Positions 1-8,330 of a stretch of 64,000 nucleotides of DNA are shown here, piece by piece (positions within the stretch are counted from its first letter, which is position 1; every line of letters begins with the position of its first letter). A program made the translations under genes and the position numbers. The DNA is from Acidobacteriota bacterium (GTDB taxonomy: Bacteria > Acidobacteriota > Blastocatellia > RBC074). The DNA lies in assembly GCA_018269055.1 (NCBI GenBank), contig JAFDVI010000004.1:248001-312000 (forward strand), written 5' to 3'. The notes beneath the pieces were generated by a model. That model saw only the letters and a program-made list of their open reading frames with translations. It was not told where the DNA came from and ran no database searches.

Positions 1-1255
1 GCGACAAAGCCAAAATCAATTTCAGTCCCCAGTTCGCCAACAACCCTCCGGCCAAACTGGCGAGCGCCGCCAACGGCAGGCTTTCCAGCAAGAGTTGGCG
101 CATCAATCGTCCACGTCCTGCGCCCAGCGCCGCGCGAATCGCCAACTCCTTTTCCCGCGTCGCCGTGCGCATCAGTAACAGGCTGGCCACGTTGGAGCAG
201 GCAATCAACAACACGAAGCCAACGGCTCCCATGAACACAAGCAAAGTCGGGCGAAGGTTTCGCCCAAACGACTCACTCCACGAAACGATACGCACGCCGC
301 TGCCTTGATTCGTTTCGGGATATTGCGCAGCGAGTCGCGCGGCGATGACGTTGAATTCAGCGCGCGCCTGTTCCGGCGTCACGCTGGGTTTCAATCGGCC
401 CAGGGCAAAAATTGAAACGATGCCCATACGATCGGTGGCGAAGTCTTCATCTGCGAACAAACCGAATGGAACCCAGACTTCGCCTGCCCAGAATTTGAAA
501 CGCGGCGGCATGACGCCAATCACCGTGTATGCCTGATCGTCGAGCCACAACTGACGCCCTACGACATTGGCCGCGCCTGCGAACTGCTGCTGCCAGAAAG
601 CGTGGCTCAACACGACGGTGCGCGCCGCGTCGCGTTGATTGTCCTGCGCGGTAAAGACGCGCCCGAGTTGCGGCTCTACGCCCAGCAAGAGAAAGGCTTC
701 GGGCGAAATGAGCGCGCTCTTGACCTGGATGGCTTCGGTGATACCCGTCAGGTTGAACGTTCGATTGCGCGCCGCTGCCAGATACGAAAACGTCGTTTGC
801 TGTTTCTGCCAGTCCAGGAAGTTCGGATACGAAATCGCGCCTGAACTATTTGGTTCGCTCAACCGTGACGACGACAAAAACATAATTCGCTCGGCTTCCG
901 GGTAGGCAAATGGATGAAGTAATACGGCATTAATGACGCTGAAAATCGCAGTGTTCGCGCCGATGCCCAAGCTGAGCGTGAGAATCGCAACGAGCGAAAA
1001 GCCCGGATTCTTGCGCAGCATTCGCAGCCCAAACTGCACGTCTTGCTGCAAGCGTTCCAGCCATGCCCAGCCCCACATCTCGCGCGTGACTTCTTTGACC
1101 AAACCCACATTGCCGAATTCGCGCCGCGCATTGACCCGCGCTTCATCCGACGCTTCGCCACGTCCGATGCGGTCACGGATGGCTTCGTCAAGATGGCTTT
1201 GGATTTCGACACTGAGGTCTTCGTCTTTGCGTTGCCGCCAGCGAAAGATGTTCAT
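1..1255 (-). CDS. ADOP-family FtsX/MacB-like ABC permease, N-terminal part (runs off the window)
   Basis: Membrane permease of the Acidobacteria-type 'ADOP' group, which combines a MacB periplasmic core domain with FtsX permease segments. Such proteins are thought to export small molecules or to work as mechanotransmission units with an ATPase. About 418 codons are visible. The start ATG at 1253-1255 reads MNIFRWRQRKDEDLSVEIQ, the short cytoplasmic N-terminus usual for the group. The first membrane segment (LSLGIGANTAIFSVI) lies near residue 92. The permease signature LLIACSNVASLLLMR followed by ELAIRAALGA lies near residue 347. The start is 3 nt after the stop of the PadR gene, so the two are almost certainly cotranscribed. 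The substrate cannot be deduced and no ATPase gene is visible beside it. The C-terminal half is outside the window. Confidence 0.9.
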   Translation of the reverse strand, partial: MNIFRWRQRKDEDLSVEIQSHLDEAIRDRIGRGEASDEARVNARREFGNVGLVKEVTREMWGWAWLERLQQDVQFGLRMLRKNPGFSLVAILTLSLGIGANTAIFSVINAVLLHPFAYPEAERIMFLSSSRLSEPNSSGAISYPNFLDWQKQQTTFSYLAAARNRTFNLTGITEAIQVKSALISPEAFLLLGVEPQLGRVFTAQDNQRDAARTVVLSHAFWQQQFAGAANVVGRQLWLDDQAYTVIGVMPPRFKFWAGEVWVPFGLFADEDFATDRMGIVSIFALGRLKPSVTPEQARAEFNVIAARLAAQYPETNQGSGVRIVSWSESFGRNLRPTLLVFMGAVGFVLLIACSNVASLLLMRTATREKELAIRAALGAGRGRLMRQLLLESLPLAALASLAGGLLANWGLKLILALS

Positions 1256-1258
1256 GAA

Positions 1259-1618
1259 CTATGCTCCTTCGGTTCCGTCAGATGGATGCAGGATGCCCGC
1301 CATTGCCGCCGTCAACCGTTCCCAGTTGGAGCGTTCTTCGGCGAGCTGTTTCTTCCCTTTTGCTGTGAGTTGATAGGTTTTGACCTTCTGGTTGTTTTCC
1401 GAGACCGTCCATTCGGCCTTGATCCATTTCTTGCGTTCCAGCCGATGTAGCGCGGGATAGAGCGAGCCGGTGTCCACTTGCAGCACCTCGCCGGAGCCGG
1501 TGCGGATCGCCTGACTGATGCCGTAGCCGTGCCGCGGCCCCCATTGCAGGGTTTGCAAAATCAGCAAATCGAGTGTGCCTTGCAACAACTCGATGCGGTT
1601 TTCGTAGCGTTGTTTCAT
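1259..1618 (-). CDS. PadR-family transcriptional regulator
   Basis: Winged-helix repressor of 119 residues, the usual size of the short PadR subgroup. The N-terminus IELLQGTLDLLILQTLQWGPRHGYGISQAI and the segment VDTGSLYPALHRLERKKWI are the PadR DNA-binding domain signature; the C-terminal helix is the dimerisation arm. An AAAGGA sequence 8 nt upstream of the ATG supports this start. It is directly followed by the ADOP permease gene, the commonest arrangement of PadR genes in Acidobacteria, so it probably controls the permease and itself in response to a lipophilic or antibiotic-like ligand. The ligand is not known. Confidence 0.93.
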   Translation of the reverse strand: MKQRYENRIELLQGTLDLLILQTLQWGPRHGYGISQAIRTGSGEVLQVDTGSLYPALHRLERKKWIKAEWTVSENNQKVKTYQLTAKGKKQLAEERSNWERLTAAMAGILHPSDGTEGA

Positions 1619-1645
1619 CGAGGGGTTCCTTTCCCGAAAATGTCA

Positions 1646-1691
1646 TAGGATGTACTCATCCTACACCCTGGCCTGTAGCGTGTCTACAGGC
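1646..1691. promoter_or_regulatory. Two palindromes upstream of padR, candidate operators
   Basis: Two perfect short palindromes lie in tandem 28-75 nt upstream of the PadR start: TAGGATG-tact-CATCCTA at 1646-1663, and GCCTGTAG-cgtgt-CTACAGGC at 1671-1691. PadR proteins are usually autoregulatory and bind dyad sequences over their own promoters. The first dyad contains ATGTAC, close to known PadR half-sites. Binding is inferred from position only. Confidence 0.4.
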
Positions 1692-1756
1692 TTACGAAAA
1701 TGATGATGGAAAGGCGAGAAGGTAATTCTGCGGCTAGGATTGTGGTGAATTTGGAG

Positions 1757-2419
1757 CTAGCTGACGCGTTCGACCATCGAAGCTTCATCGCGTCCGGGCG
1801 AGTTTACAGCTTTGGAAACCGGATAAATGTCCAGCTCATCGGCAGGATATGGTGCGAGCAATTGAACCAGGTCAGGAACACGCGCTGCAATGTCCAGCCA
1901 CAGCTTTTCATCCGACCGTTTCAAAATGGCGGGCATTCGGTGGTGATAGTTCGCGGTGAGTTCATTTGGTTCCGTAGTGATGATCGTACAGGTTTTGACG
2001 GTTTCGCCTTCCGGCGAACGCCACGCTTCCCACAAACCGGCAAAGGAAAACAACGCATCATCGCGGCGGCGAAAAAAGTAAGGCTGTTTGCCGTCGGCGA
2101 CTTTTTTCCATTCGTACCATCCATCGGCGGGAATCAGGCAGCGGCGTTTGGCCAGCGCTGTACGGAATGACGGTTTTTCCCCCAAGGTTTCCGCGCGGGC
2201 ATTGATCAAATTGTTCGCAATTTTCGGGTCTTTCGCCCACGAAGGAATCAATCCCCACTTCAATCTGACCAGCCTGTTTTCCGAGGTAACGGCCTGCACC
2301 ATCTGCTGAGGCGCAATGTTGTAGCGAGGTTCCGATTCTTCTTCGGTTTCCTCGTCGTCAATGCCGTAATACTCAAAAAGCGCCGCTTCTTCTTTTCGTT
2401 GCGTGAAACGTCCGCACAT
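1757..2419 (-). CDS. SRAP-domain protein (YedK/HMCES family), abasic-site DNA-protein crosslinker
   Basis: Full-length SRAP protein of 220 residues. Family members form a thiazolidine crosslink between Cys2 and abasic sites in single-stranded DNA, shielding them during replication. Expected catalytic features are visible: N-terminal MCGRFT with Cys2, NARAET near residue 92, the ADGWYEW block near residue 118, and the histidine in HHRMPAIL near residue 160. A GAGGGA sequence lies just upstream of the ATG. The gene stands alone, with no SOS-like box that I can recognise. The C-terminal tail after DIYPVSKAVNS is short and not conserved in kind. Confidence 0.95.
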   Translation of the reverse strand: MCGRFTQRKEEAALFEYYGIDDEETEEESEPRYNIAPQQMVQAVTSENRLVRLKWGLIPSWAKDPKIANNLINARAETLGEKPSFRTALAKRRCLIPADGWYEWKKVADGKQPYFFRRRDDALFSFAGLWEAWRSPEGETVKTCTIITTEPNELTANYHHRMPAILKRSDEKLWLDIAARVPDLVQLLAPYPADELDIYPVSKAVNSPGRDEASMVERVS

Positions 2420-2630
2420 AAATTCCCTCTTTTTTCAGTTTGTTCTGTTGTCACAAAAATTCCGCGCATGATTCAAACGTTAAGCCAGCACGCCCAGGTT
2501 CAAAAAGTTTTGTCGTGCGCCCGGAAAAGGCTGACAGATTTTCAATCTGCGCATACACTTTGCGCGAATTCGCCCGCAATGCCCGGATCAAGCCGGTCAG
2601 AATGTTTCAAATCAGAAAGGATGATTGTTC

Positions 2631-3521
2631 ATGCATCGAAGGCAAATGCTGCCTGTGCTGGCGCTGCTGTTGTCGCTTGCCTCTCTGGCGGTTGCTCAGG
2701 AATCGAACCCACCAGTGATTTACCTATGGCCTGCCGGTCACCCCACGCTCCAAGGAGCCAACGAAAAGGAAATTACCAATCCGACCGACCCAAAGCCGGG
2801 ACAGGTTATCCGGCAGTTCAAAAATATTCATAACCCTGCGATTGAAGTCTTCCCCGCTCCAAAGGAGAAGGCGAATGGCACAGCATTGATCGTCGCGGCG
2901 GGTGGAGGCCATCGCGAATTGAATACGGGAACCGAAGGCTACGATTTGATTGATTGGCTGCATGGGTTAGGCGTTTCGGTGTTCATACTGAAATACCGCC
3001 TGGCGCAAACGCCCGGTTACAAATACACCGTCGAAGGCGAAGCTCTGCAAGACACACAACGCGCCATTCGCATTGTTCGTGCACGCGCCAAAGAATGGAA
3101 CATCAATCCAAATCGCGTGGGCATTCTGGGGTTTTCCGCCGGGGGAGCCTTGGCGGCATTGGCTGACATTCGCTTTGATCGTGGCAAACCGGATGCAACA
3201 GACCCAATTGAACGCGAAAGCTGCCGCCCGGACTTCGTCGGTTTGGTGTATGCCGGTTGGGCGCCGATGGACATCACCGCGCCGAAAGATGCCGCTCCGG
3301 CATTTCTGACCAGCGCTGGGCTGGACGACGCGTTTCACGCACGGCAAACCGTCGAGTTTTACAACTCGCTATTCAAAGCGGAAGTTCCGGTCGAATTGCA
3401 CATATACGGTCACGGCGGACACGCGGGGGGCATCAAACCGCGCGGCGGCATTCCATTTGGAACCTGGCATATTCGCTTTCAGGAATGGATGGCCGATTTG
3501 GGCTTGCTCAAAAAACAATAA
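2631..3521 (+). CDS. Secreted alpha/beta hydrolase (acetyl-esterase/BD-FAE-like)
   Basis: Predicted secreted carbohydrate or acyl esterase of about 296 residues. The ATG at 2631 is preferred over an in-frame TTG at 2625, since the product then opens MHRRQMLPVLALLLSLASLA, a Sec signal peptide ending near AVAQ, and AAAGGA lies about 10 nt upstream. The core shows an oxyanion-loop motif GGGH near residue 90, the nucleophile elbow GFSAGG near residue 170, and a late aspartate and histidine (GLDD and HIYGHGGHAGG) completing a Ser-Asp-His triad. It begins a run of secreted genes and is followed 15 nt later by the PD40 protein. Family neighbours act on acetylated xylan and similar esters; the true substrate is unknown. 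Confidence 0.85.
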   Translation: MHRRQMLPVLALLLSLASLAVAQESNPPVIYLWPAGHPTLQGANEKEITNPTDPKPGQVIRQFKNIHNPAIEVFPAPKEKANGTALIVAAGGGHRELNTGTEGYDLIDWLHGLGVSVFILKYRLAQTPGYKYTVEGEALQDTQRAIRIVRARAKEWNINPNRVGILGFSAGGALAALADIRFDRGKPDATDPIERESCRPDFVGLVYAGWAPMDITAPKDAAPAFLTSAGLDDAFHARQTVEFYNSLFKAEVPVELHIYGHGGHAGGIKPRGGIPFGTWHIRFQEWMADLGLLKKQ

Positions 3522-3536
3522 AGGAACTCCATCACG

Positions 3537-5048
3537 ATGAAGCTGCTCACCAGAACTTTGCTGCCAATCATTTGCTGCGGATTGTTACTGACTGGAATCG
3601 TCTCTTCACAAGGCAACCAGCCGGTTTACAAGTACGGTTTATTTGAAGACGCTCGCGATATTGGCTCGGTCAAAATGCCCGGCTCGGTGGTTTACGACGA
3701 CGCCAGGAAGACGTACACCATCGCCGGAGGCGGCGAAAATATGTGGGCGACGACCGATGCCTTTCATTACGTCTGGCGGCGAATCAGCGGAGATTTTTCG
3801 CTTGCGGCGGATATTCAAATCCTGGGCACGGGCGGAAACGCGCATCGCAAAGCTGTGCTGGTGATTCGCCAAAACCTGGATGCTGATTCTGCCTACGCCG
3901 ACGCGGCGCTGCACGGTGACGGGTTGACTTCGCTGCAATACCGCGAAACGAAAGGCGGCCCGACGCGCGAAATTCAATCCAACGTCAAAACGCCGCGCCG
4001 GTTGCAGATCGAAAAACGCGGCGAATACGTCTGGATGTCCCTTTCCGGTCTGAATGCCAAGGAAGGTGAACCGCTGCAATCCGCTGGGGGTTCGTTTCGC
4101 ATCAATCTGACCGGAACGTTTTATGTTGGCCTGGGCGTGTGCGCCCACGACAACAATGCCATTGAAAAAGCCGTTTTTTCCAACGTCGAACTCAAACAGC
4201 GCCCCGCGCCCGTTGTCGAAAGCACGCTGGAAACCATCGCCATTGCGTCCAAAGATCGTAAAGTCATTTACACCAGACGCGCGCACTTTGAAGCGCCGAA
4301 CTGGTCGCGCGACGGTAAATACTTTCTGTTCAATCAAGGCGGGCGAATGATGAAGCTTCCCGTGACGGGCGGCGAGCCGCAACCGCTCGACACAGGGTTT
4401 GCCATTCGCTGCAACAACGACCACGGCATTTCGCCGGACGGCAAATGGCTGGCCATCAGCGATCAGTCCCAGGAACAGCGCCGCTCGCTGATTTACGTGT
4501 TGCCGATTGAGGGCGGAACGCCGCGTCGCCTCACCCAGCTTGCGCCATCGTATTGGCACGGCTGGTCCCCGGACGGCAAAACGCTGGCCTATTGCGCCGA
4601 GCGCAACGGCAACTTCGACATTTACACAATCCCGTTTGAAGGTGGCGAAGAAAAACGTCTGACGACGGCGGACGGGTTGGACGACGGCCCGGATTATTCG
4701 CCCGACGGCCAATACATTTACTTCAATTCGGTTCGCACCGGCCTGATGCAAATCTGGCGAATGAAACCGGACGGCAGCGAACAAACGCAGATCACCAACG
4801 ACCGTTACAACAACTGGTTTGCGCATCCTTCGCCGGACGGCAAATGGCTGGCCTTCATCACCTTCGAATCGAACGTCGAAGGTCATCCGGCGAATAAAGA
4901 TGTGATGTTGCGTCTGATGCCTGTTGGTGGCGGCGAGATTCAAGTGCTGGCAAAATTGTTCGGCGGCCAAGGCACGATCAATGTTCCATCGTGGTCGCCG
5001 GACAGCAAGCAACTGGCGTTTGTCAGCTATCGGCTGATTGAGCAATAA
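3537..5048 (+). CDS. Secreted DUF1349-like / TolB-type PD40 beta-propeller protein
   Basis: Exported 503-residue protein. After a Sec signal ([20 protein letters not shown]), residues 30-210 resemble a concanavalin-like DUF1349 sandwich ([20 protein letters not shown]). Residues 230-500 carry at least five WD40-like PD40 repeats with the hallmark SPDGKWLA / SPDGKTLAY / SPDGQYIYF pattern, forming a TolB-like propeller. No catalytic residues are recognisable; propellers of this type bind proteins or sugars. It is sandwiched between two secreted proteins with gaps of 15 and 24 nt, suggesting one transcript. No peptidase domain follows the propeller, so it is not a DPP-IV-type enzyme. Confidence 0.8.
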   Translation: MKLLTRTLLPIICCGLLLTGIVSSQGNQPVYKYGLFEDARDIGSVKMPGSVVYDDARKTYTIAGGGENMWATTDAFHYVWRRISGDFSLAADIQILGTGGNAHRKAVLVIRQNLDADSAYADAALHGDGLTSLQYRETKGGPTREIQSNVKTPRRLQIEKRGEYVWMSLSGLNAKEGEPLQSAGGSFRINLTGTFYVGLGVCAHDNNAIEKAVFSNVELKQRPAPVVESTLETIAIASKDRKVIYTRRAHFEAPNWSRDGKYFLFNQGGRMMKLPVTGGEPQPLDTGFAIRCNNDHGISPDGKWLAISDQSQEQRRSLIYVLPIEGGTPRRLTQLAPSYWHGWSPDGKTLAYCAERNGNFDIYTIPFEGGEEKRLTTADGLDDGPDYSPDGQYIYFNSVRTGLMQIWRMKPDGSEQTQITNDRYNNWFAHPSPDGKWLAFITFESNVEGHPANKDVMLRLMPVGGGEIQVLAKLFGGQGTINVPSWSPDSKQLAFVSYRLIEQ

Positions 5049-5072
5049 CAATCCCATTTTGGAGGAATGACG

Positions 5073-5459
5073 ATGAATCCTTTACGCAAATTCCTGATGT
5101 TTGCCTGCTTCGTTTGCGTGTGTGCGCTGGCAGTTTCCGCCGCTGGCGTAGACGGAAAATGGAAAGCCGAATTTGACACGCAAGTCGGCGTGCAGAAATA
5201 CATTTTCACCTTCAAGGTCGAAGGCGAAAAGCTGTCGGGCAAAGCTTCGTTCGAGCGAATGGATCAAAAAGGCGAAGCCGATTTGCTGGAAGGCAAAATC
5301 AGAGGCAATGACATTTCCTTCGTCGAAAAGCTCAGTTTTGACGGCAACGACATTCGCATCGAATACAGCGGTAAGCTCAATGGCGATGAAATCAATTTCA
5401 CTCGCAAGGTCGGGGATTTTGCGACCGAGCAGTTTGTTGCCAAGCGCGTGAAGGAGTGA
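5073..5459 (+). CDS. Small secreted single-domain beta protein (lipocalin-like, unknown function)
   Basis: Secreted protein of 128 residues. An ATG at 5067 abuts the GGAGGA ribosome site with no spacer, while the ATG at 5073 has 6 nt, so 5073 is the likely start. A Sec signal (MNPLRKFLMFACFVCVCALAVSA) is followed by an all-beta domain starting VDGKWKAEF and ending FVAKRVKE, with alternating charged and hydrophobic strands and repeated G-K-x-x-G-D-x-I turns. The two halves of the 47196-47921 protein share this pattern (GTY/GSY...GKxxGD), so they look like one domain family. The function is not known. It closes the three-gene secreted cluster. Confidence 0.7.
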   Translation: MNPLRKFLMFACFVCVCALAVSAAGVDGKWKAEFDTQVGVQKYIFTFKVEGEKLSGKASFERMDQKGEADLLEGKIRGNDISFVEKLSFDGNDIRIEYSGKLNGDEINFTRKVGDFATEQFVAKRVKE

Positions 5460-5507
5460 ACAGGACTTGTGCCTTTCTGAATCAATCTTTTGGATGGGGA
5501 TTGCTCG

Positions 5508-6017
5508 ATGCAAATCAAAGTGATTGCGGCGACGCCGGATCAGGAACCGGTTCTGGCAAATTTGATCGAGCTATACGCGCACGATTTCAGCGAAATGGCC
5601 GACCTGGAACTGAACTCCGATGGACGGTTTGGTTATGCGCCGTTGCCGCTGTACTGGCAACAACCTAACCGTCATCCTTTCCTGGTAACGGTGGATGATC
5701 GTTTGGCAGGTTTTGCCCTGGTGAAACAAGGCTCAGAGATTTCCGGAAATCAGAACACTTGGGATGTCGCCGAATTTTTCATTGTCCGCAGATACCGGCG
5801 GCACGGCGTCGGAAAAATTGCCGCGCACCAGATTTGGCGAACATTTCCGGGATGCTGGGAAGTTCGAGTGCTGGAACGAAATCAAACCGGGCTGGCGTTT
5901 TGGAATCGTGCCATTGCTTCTTTCGTGGGAACTCCGGTCGCCGCCGCTGTCAGCAACATCAATAACAAAATCTGGCACGTGTTTTCTTTCGATAGTGCAA
6001 ATGGAAATCCGAATTGA
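5508..6017 (+). CDS. GNAT-family N-acetyltransferase
   Basis: About 169 residues beginning MQIKVIAATPDQEPVLANLI. The ATG at 5508 has a GGGGA ribosome site 7-8 nt upstream and is preferred over the in-frame TTG at 5490. The GNAT core is visible as the acceptor strand AEFFIVRRYRRHGVGKIAAHQIW near residues 87-110, whose R-R-H-G-V-G is the acetyl-CoA pyrophosphate loop, followed by the ERNQTGLAFW segment. The substrate cannot be read. Its 3' end overlaps the start of the next GNAT gene by 17 nt, so the two are translationally coupled. Confidence 0.85.
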   Translation: MQIKVIAATPDQEPVLANLIELYAHDFSEMADLELNSDGRFGYAPLPLYWQQPNRHPFLVTVDDRLAGFALVKQGSEISGNQNTWDVAEFFIVRRYRRHGVGKIAAHQIWRTFPGCWEVRVLERNQTGLAFWNRAIASFVGTPVAAAVSNINNKIWHVFSFDSANGNPN

Positions 6018-6456
6018 TGACCTGCGCGGTATGGAAATCGCGCTGTTGCTGGAACAACATCTTCAAGACATGAGAACGGTGACTCCGCCGGAAAGTGTCC
6101 ATGCGCTTGACCTGGAAGGCTTGCGCGTTCCTGAAATTACGTTTTGGACTGTGTGGAAAGGAACAGCGCTGGCTGGTTGCGGAGCACTGAAAGAGCTGGA
6201 TTCAAATCACGGAGAAATCAAATCCATGCGCACCGCGCCGGCGTTTCGGAATCAAGGCGTCGCAAGTCTGATGTTACGCCACCTCATTGAACAAGCGAGA
6301 AACCGTTGCTATACACGCTTAAGCTTGGAAACCGGTTCAATGGCGTTTTTTGAACCTGCCAGACGGCTGTACCGCAAATTCGGATTTGAGACCAGCGGCC
6401 CGTTTTCCGATTACATTGACGATCCAAACAGCGTGTTTATGACCAAGCAACTCTGA
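6001..6456 (+). CDS. GNAT-family N-acetyltransferase (YiaC/PhnO-like small type)
   Basis: 151-residue acetyltransferase starting MEIRIDDLRGMEIALLLEQH at an ATG inside the last codons of the preceding GNAT gene, in a different frame. The acetyl-CoA loop is MRTAPAFRNQGVASLMLRHLI (given here as FRNQGVA, near residue 83), and the C-terminal LYRKFGFETSGPF is the usual GNAT strand 6-7. The C-terminus FMTKQL is common in this small subgroup. The frame also extends upstream to 5764, but that part overlaps the conserved core of the first GNAT gene and is not plausible coding sequence. Confidence 0.85.
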   Translation: MEIRIDDLRGMEIALLLEQHLQDMRTVTPPESVHALDLEGLRVPEITFWTVWKGTALAGCGALKELDSNHGEIKSMRTAPAFRNQGVASLMLRHLIEQARNRCYTRLSLETGSMAFFEPARRLYRKFGFETSGPFSDYIDDPNSVFMTKQL

Positions 6457-6507
6457 CGTGAGCCGCAGATGTTTCGGCTCGCGCTCTTTTCTCAAAAGAA
6501 ACCCATC

Positions 6508-7794
6508 ATGAGCGTCCTTCGTAAAACTCTTTCGCTGACAGCATGTCTGACCCTACTCGTTCTCGTCCTCGCGACTTCAAAGGTTGTCGCCGACAAACCC
6601 AACTTCCGTGTCATTGAACTTTGGCCCAGCGGCGCGCCCGGAGCCACGGGCAATTCCGATGAAGACAAACCCGCGATCATTCCGATGCTGCCCGACGCCG
6701 CAAAGGCCACGGGCGCGGCGATTCTGGTTTGTCCCGGCGGCGGTTTCACCACGCGCGCCACCGATCACGAAGGCGTGCTGGTTTCGCAATGGTTGAAAGA
6801 TCGTGGCATTGCGGCGTTCATTTTGCGCTATCGCATTCGCCCACTGTACACGCGCAAAGATTGGCTGGCCGATGCCGAGCGCGCGATGCAGCACATTCGC
6901 GCCAACGCCAAACAGTTTGGCATTGACCCCAATCGCATCGGCATCATTGGTTTTTCGGCGGGAGCCGATCTGGCTTACGACGCGTCGCTCAATCCGCTGC
7001 CTGCCAACCCCAAATCCGCCGATGCCGTCGAACGCGTGTCGAGCCGACCGGATTTTCAAATTCTGGTGTACGGCGCTTCGCCGCAACGCGGAACCGACGC
7101 CGCCAAACTGGCTGCGCTGCCTCCGGCATTTTTGTTTTGCACGATGGAAGATATGAGCCACGTGCGCGGAATGTCGGCGCTGTATTCCGACTTGATTCAG
7201 GCTAAAATTCCTGCCGAAGCGCATTTCTTTCAAAACGGTGAACACGGCGTGGGCTTTGCGCTGGGCGACCCGGTGTTGGGCGCATATCCGGGCTTGATGC
7301 ATCGCTGGTTAACGCAAGGGGGTTGGCTGACCAATCAGGCGCGTGTCGCACTTAATGGAGTCGTTAAGTTGGATGGCCAAGGATTGATTCGTGGAATGGT
7401 CATATTGACGCCAGTCGGCAATTCCAATGCGCCTTCGGTGACGGCGTATATCACCAACGCGCACACCAGAGAGTTGGGTTCCTTTATTGTGGACAAGCAG
7501 CAGGGATTGATCCCCGGCAAATATCGCGTCGAAGTCCGCCAGGACGCCACGCGTTGGCTGAGCAATTCGCGCGACCCAGTGATGATCGAAATGATGGAAA
7601 AACAACGCAAAGGCGCGCTGACCGACGAAGATCGCCAAAAGTGGGGCCAATACATCCGCAAGCGCGACCTGTCGCCCAGCATCGAACATCAACGCGTGTT
7701 CGCGCGCCAACATCTCAACGACAAAAGCGATTACATCATCGAAATCAAACCCGGCGGGGAAGCCAAGCTCACGCTGGAAGTGTTTAGCCGCTGA
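6508..7794 (+). CDS. Secreted alpha/beta hydrolase with C-terminal extension
   Basis: Predicted exported esterase/lipase of about 428 residues. The ATG at 6508 begins MSVLRKTLSLTACLTLLVLV, a good Sec signal; an upstream ATG at 6469 would put 13 residues in front of it. The hydrolase domain has the oxyanion stretch VCPGGGF near residue 75, the nucleophile elbow GFSAGAD near residue 143, and the late histidine in NGEHGVGF. After about residue 270 comes a 150-residue extension (KYRVEVRQDATRW, KPGGEAKLTLEVFSR) of beta character that the 2631-3521 paralogue lacks. The same ELWPSG/YLWPAG opening after the signal marks the two as relatives. The substrate is unknown; plant or microbial polysaccharide esters are plausible. 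Confidence 0.82.
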   Translation: MSVLRKTLSLTACLTLLVLVLATSKVVADKPNFRVIELWPSGAPGATGNSDEDKPAIIPMLPDAAKATGAAILVCPGGGFTTRATDHEGVLVSQWLKDRGIAAFILRYRIRPLYTRKDWLADAERAMQHIRANAKQFGIDPNRIGIIGFSAGADLAYDASLNPLPANPKSADAVERVSSRPDFQILVYGASPQRGTDAAKLAALPPAFLFCTMEDMSHVRGMSALYSDLIQAKIPAEAHFFQNGEHGVGFALGDPVLGAYPGLMHRWLTQGGWLTNQARVALNGVVKLDGQGLIRGMVILTPVGNSNAPSVTAYITNAHTRELGSFIVDKQQGLIPGKYRVEVRQDATRWLSNSRDPVMIEMMEKQRKGALTDEDRQKWGQYIRKRDLSPSIEHQRVFARQHLNDKSDYIIEIKPGGEAKLTLEVFSR

Positions 7795-7805
7795 GTTGTC
7801 CGCGT

Positions 7806-8240
7806 ATGCCCAATCCGGCTGAAATCAAATTGCTGACGGCGACGGATTGCGACGTGCTGCAATCCGTGGCCGACGGCGTTTTCGACAACCCGATTATTCC
7901 GGCCATGGCGGCGGAGTTTCTGGCCGATGCGCGGCATCACATTGCTGTTGCCGTTTGCGATGGCTTGGTCGTTGGGTTTGTCAGCGCCGTGCATTATCTT
8001 CACCCGGACAAACCCACACCTGAACTTTGGATCAACGAAGTCGGCGTCGCTCCCACGCATCAACGACAGGGATTGGCGCGCAAACTGATGGAAGCTGTCC
8101 TGACTGAAGCCCGCCGCCTGGGATGTTCCGTCGCCTGGGTGTTGACGAATCGAACCAATCAGGCGGCAATGCGGTTGTATGCCAGCAGCGGTGGAGTTGA
8201 AGCCGACGAAGACGCAGTCATGTTTGAGTTTAAGCTTTAA
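7806..8240 (+). CDS. GNAT-family N-acetyltransferase (AAC(3)-I-like fold)
   Basis: 144 residues. The acetyl-CoA site is well formed: LWINEVGVAPTHQRQGLARKLMEAVL near residues 76-100, with Q-R-Q-G-L-A as the pyrophosphate loop. The segment AWVLTNRTNQAAMRLYASSGG and the C-terminal EDAVMFEFKL complete the fold. This arrangement resembles aminoglycoside 3-N-acetyltransferase type I and similar proteins, but resistance should not be inferred. It starts 11 nt after the preceding hydrolase gene and is followed by a long palindrome. Confidence 0.87.
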   Translation: MPNPAEIKLLTATDCDVLQSVADGVFDNPIIPAMAAEFLADARHHIAVAVCDGLVVGFVSAVHYLHPDKPTPELWINEVGVAPTHQRQGLARKLMEAVLTEARRLGCSVAWVLTNRTNQAAMRLYASSGGVEADEDAVMFEFKL

Positions 8241-8248
8241 CGCACTGG

Positions 8249-8318
8249 TTCTGAGTCCCGGCTTCAGCCGGAAGCATCGCATAACAGATGCTTTCCGGCT
8301 GAAGCCGGGACTCAGAAC
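8249..8318. repeat. Long nested palindrome (about 30-bp arms)
   Basis: Left arm 8249-8278 and right arm 8287-8318 pair over about 30 bases with a single bulged T, around a 9-nt centre. Each arm also folds on itself (CCGGC-TTCA-GCCGG), so the element is a palindrome made of palindromes. No T-run follows, so it is not a classical terminator. Its right arm ends just before the AAGGA ribosome site of the next gene. Similar elements lie at 24514, 25282, 40742 and 10446. Confidence 0.85.
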
Positions 8319-8330
8319 AAGGAACCAAGT

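Noticed and set aside
3639-5057. 472-residue open frame on the minus strand opposite the PD40 protein
   Set aside because: Composition is that of an antisense shadow (Arg, Phe and Val heavy, no motifs, no ribosome site); the plus-strand frame has a signal peptide and clear PD40 repeats.
5764-6000. Extending the second GNAT gene upstream to 5764
   Set aside because: This part overlaps the conserved acetyl-CoA loop of the first GNAT gene in another frame and shows no acetyltransferase features; the ATG at 6001 gives a full-length enzyme.
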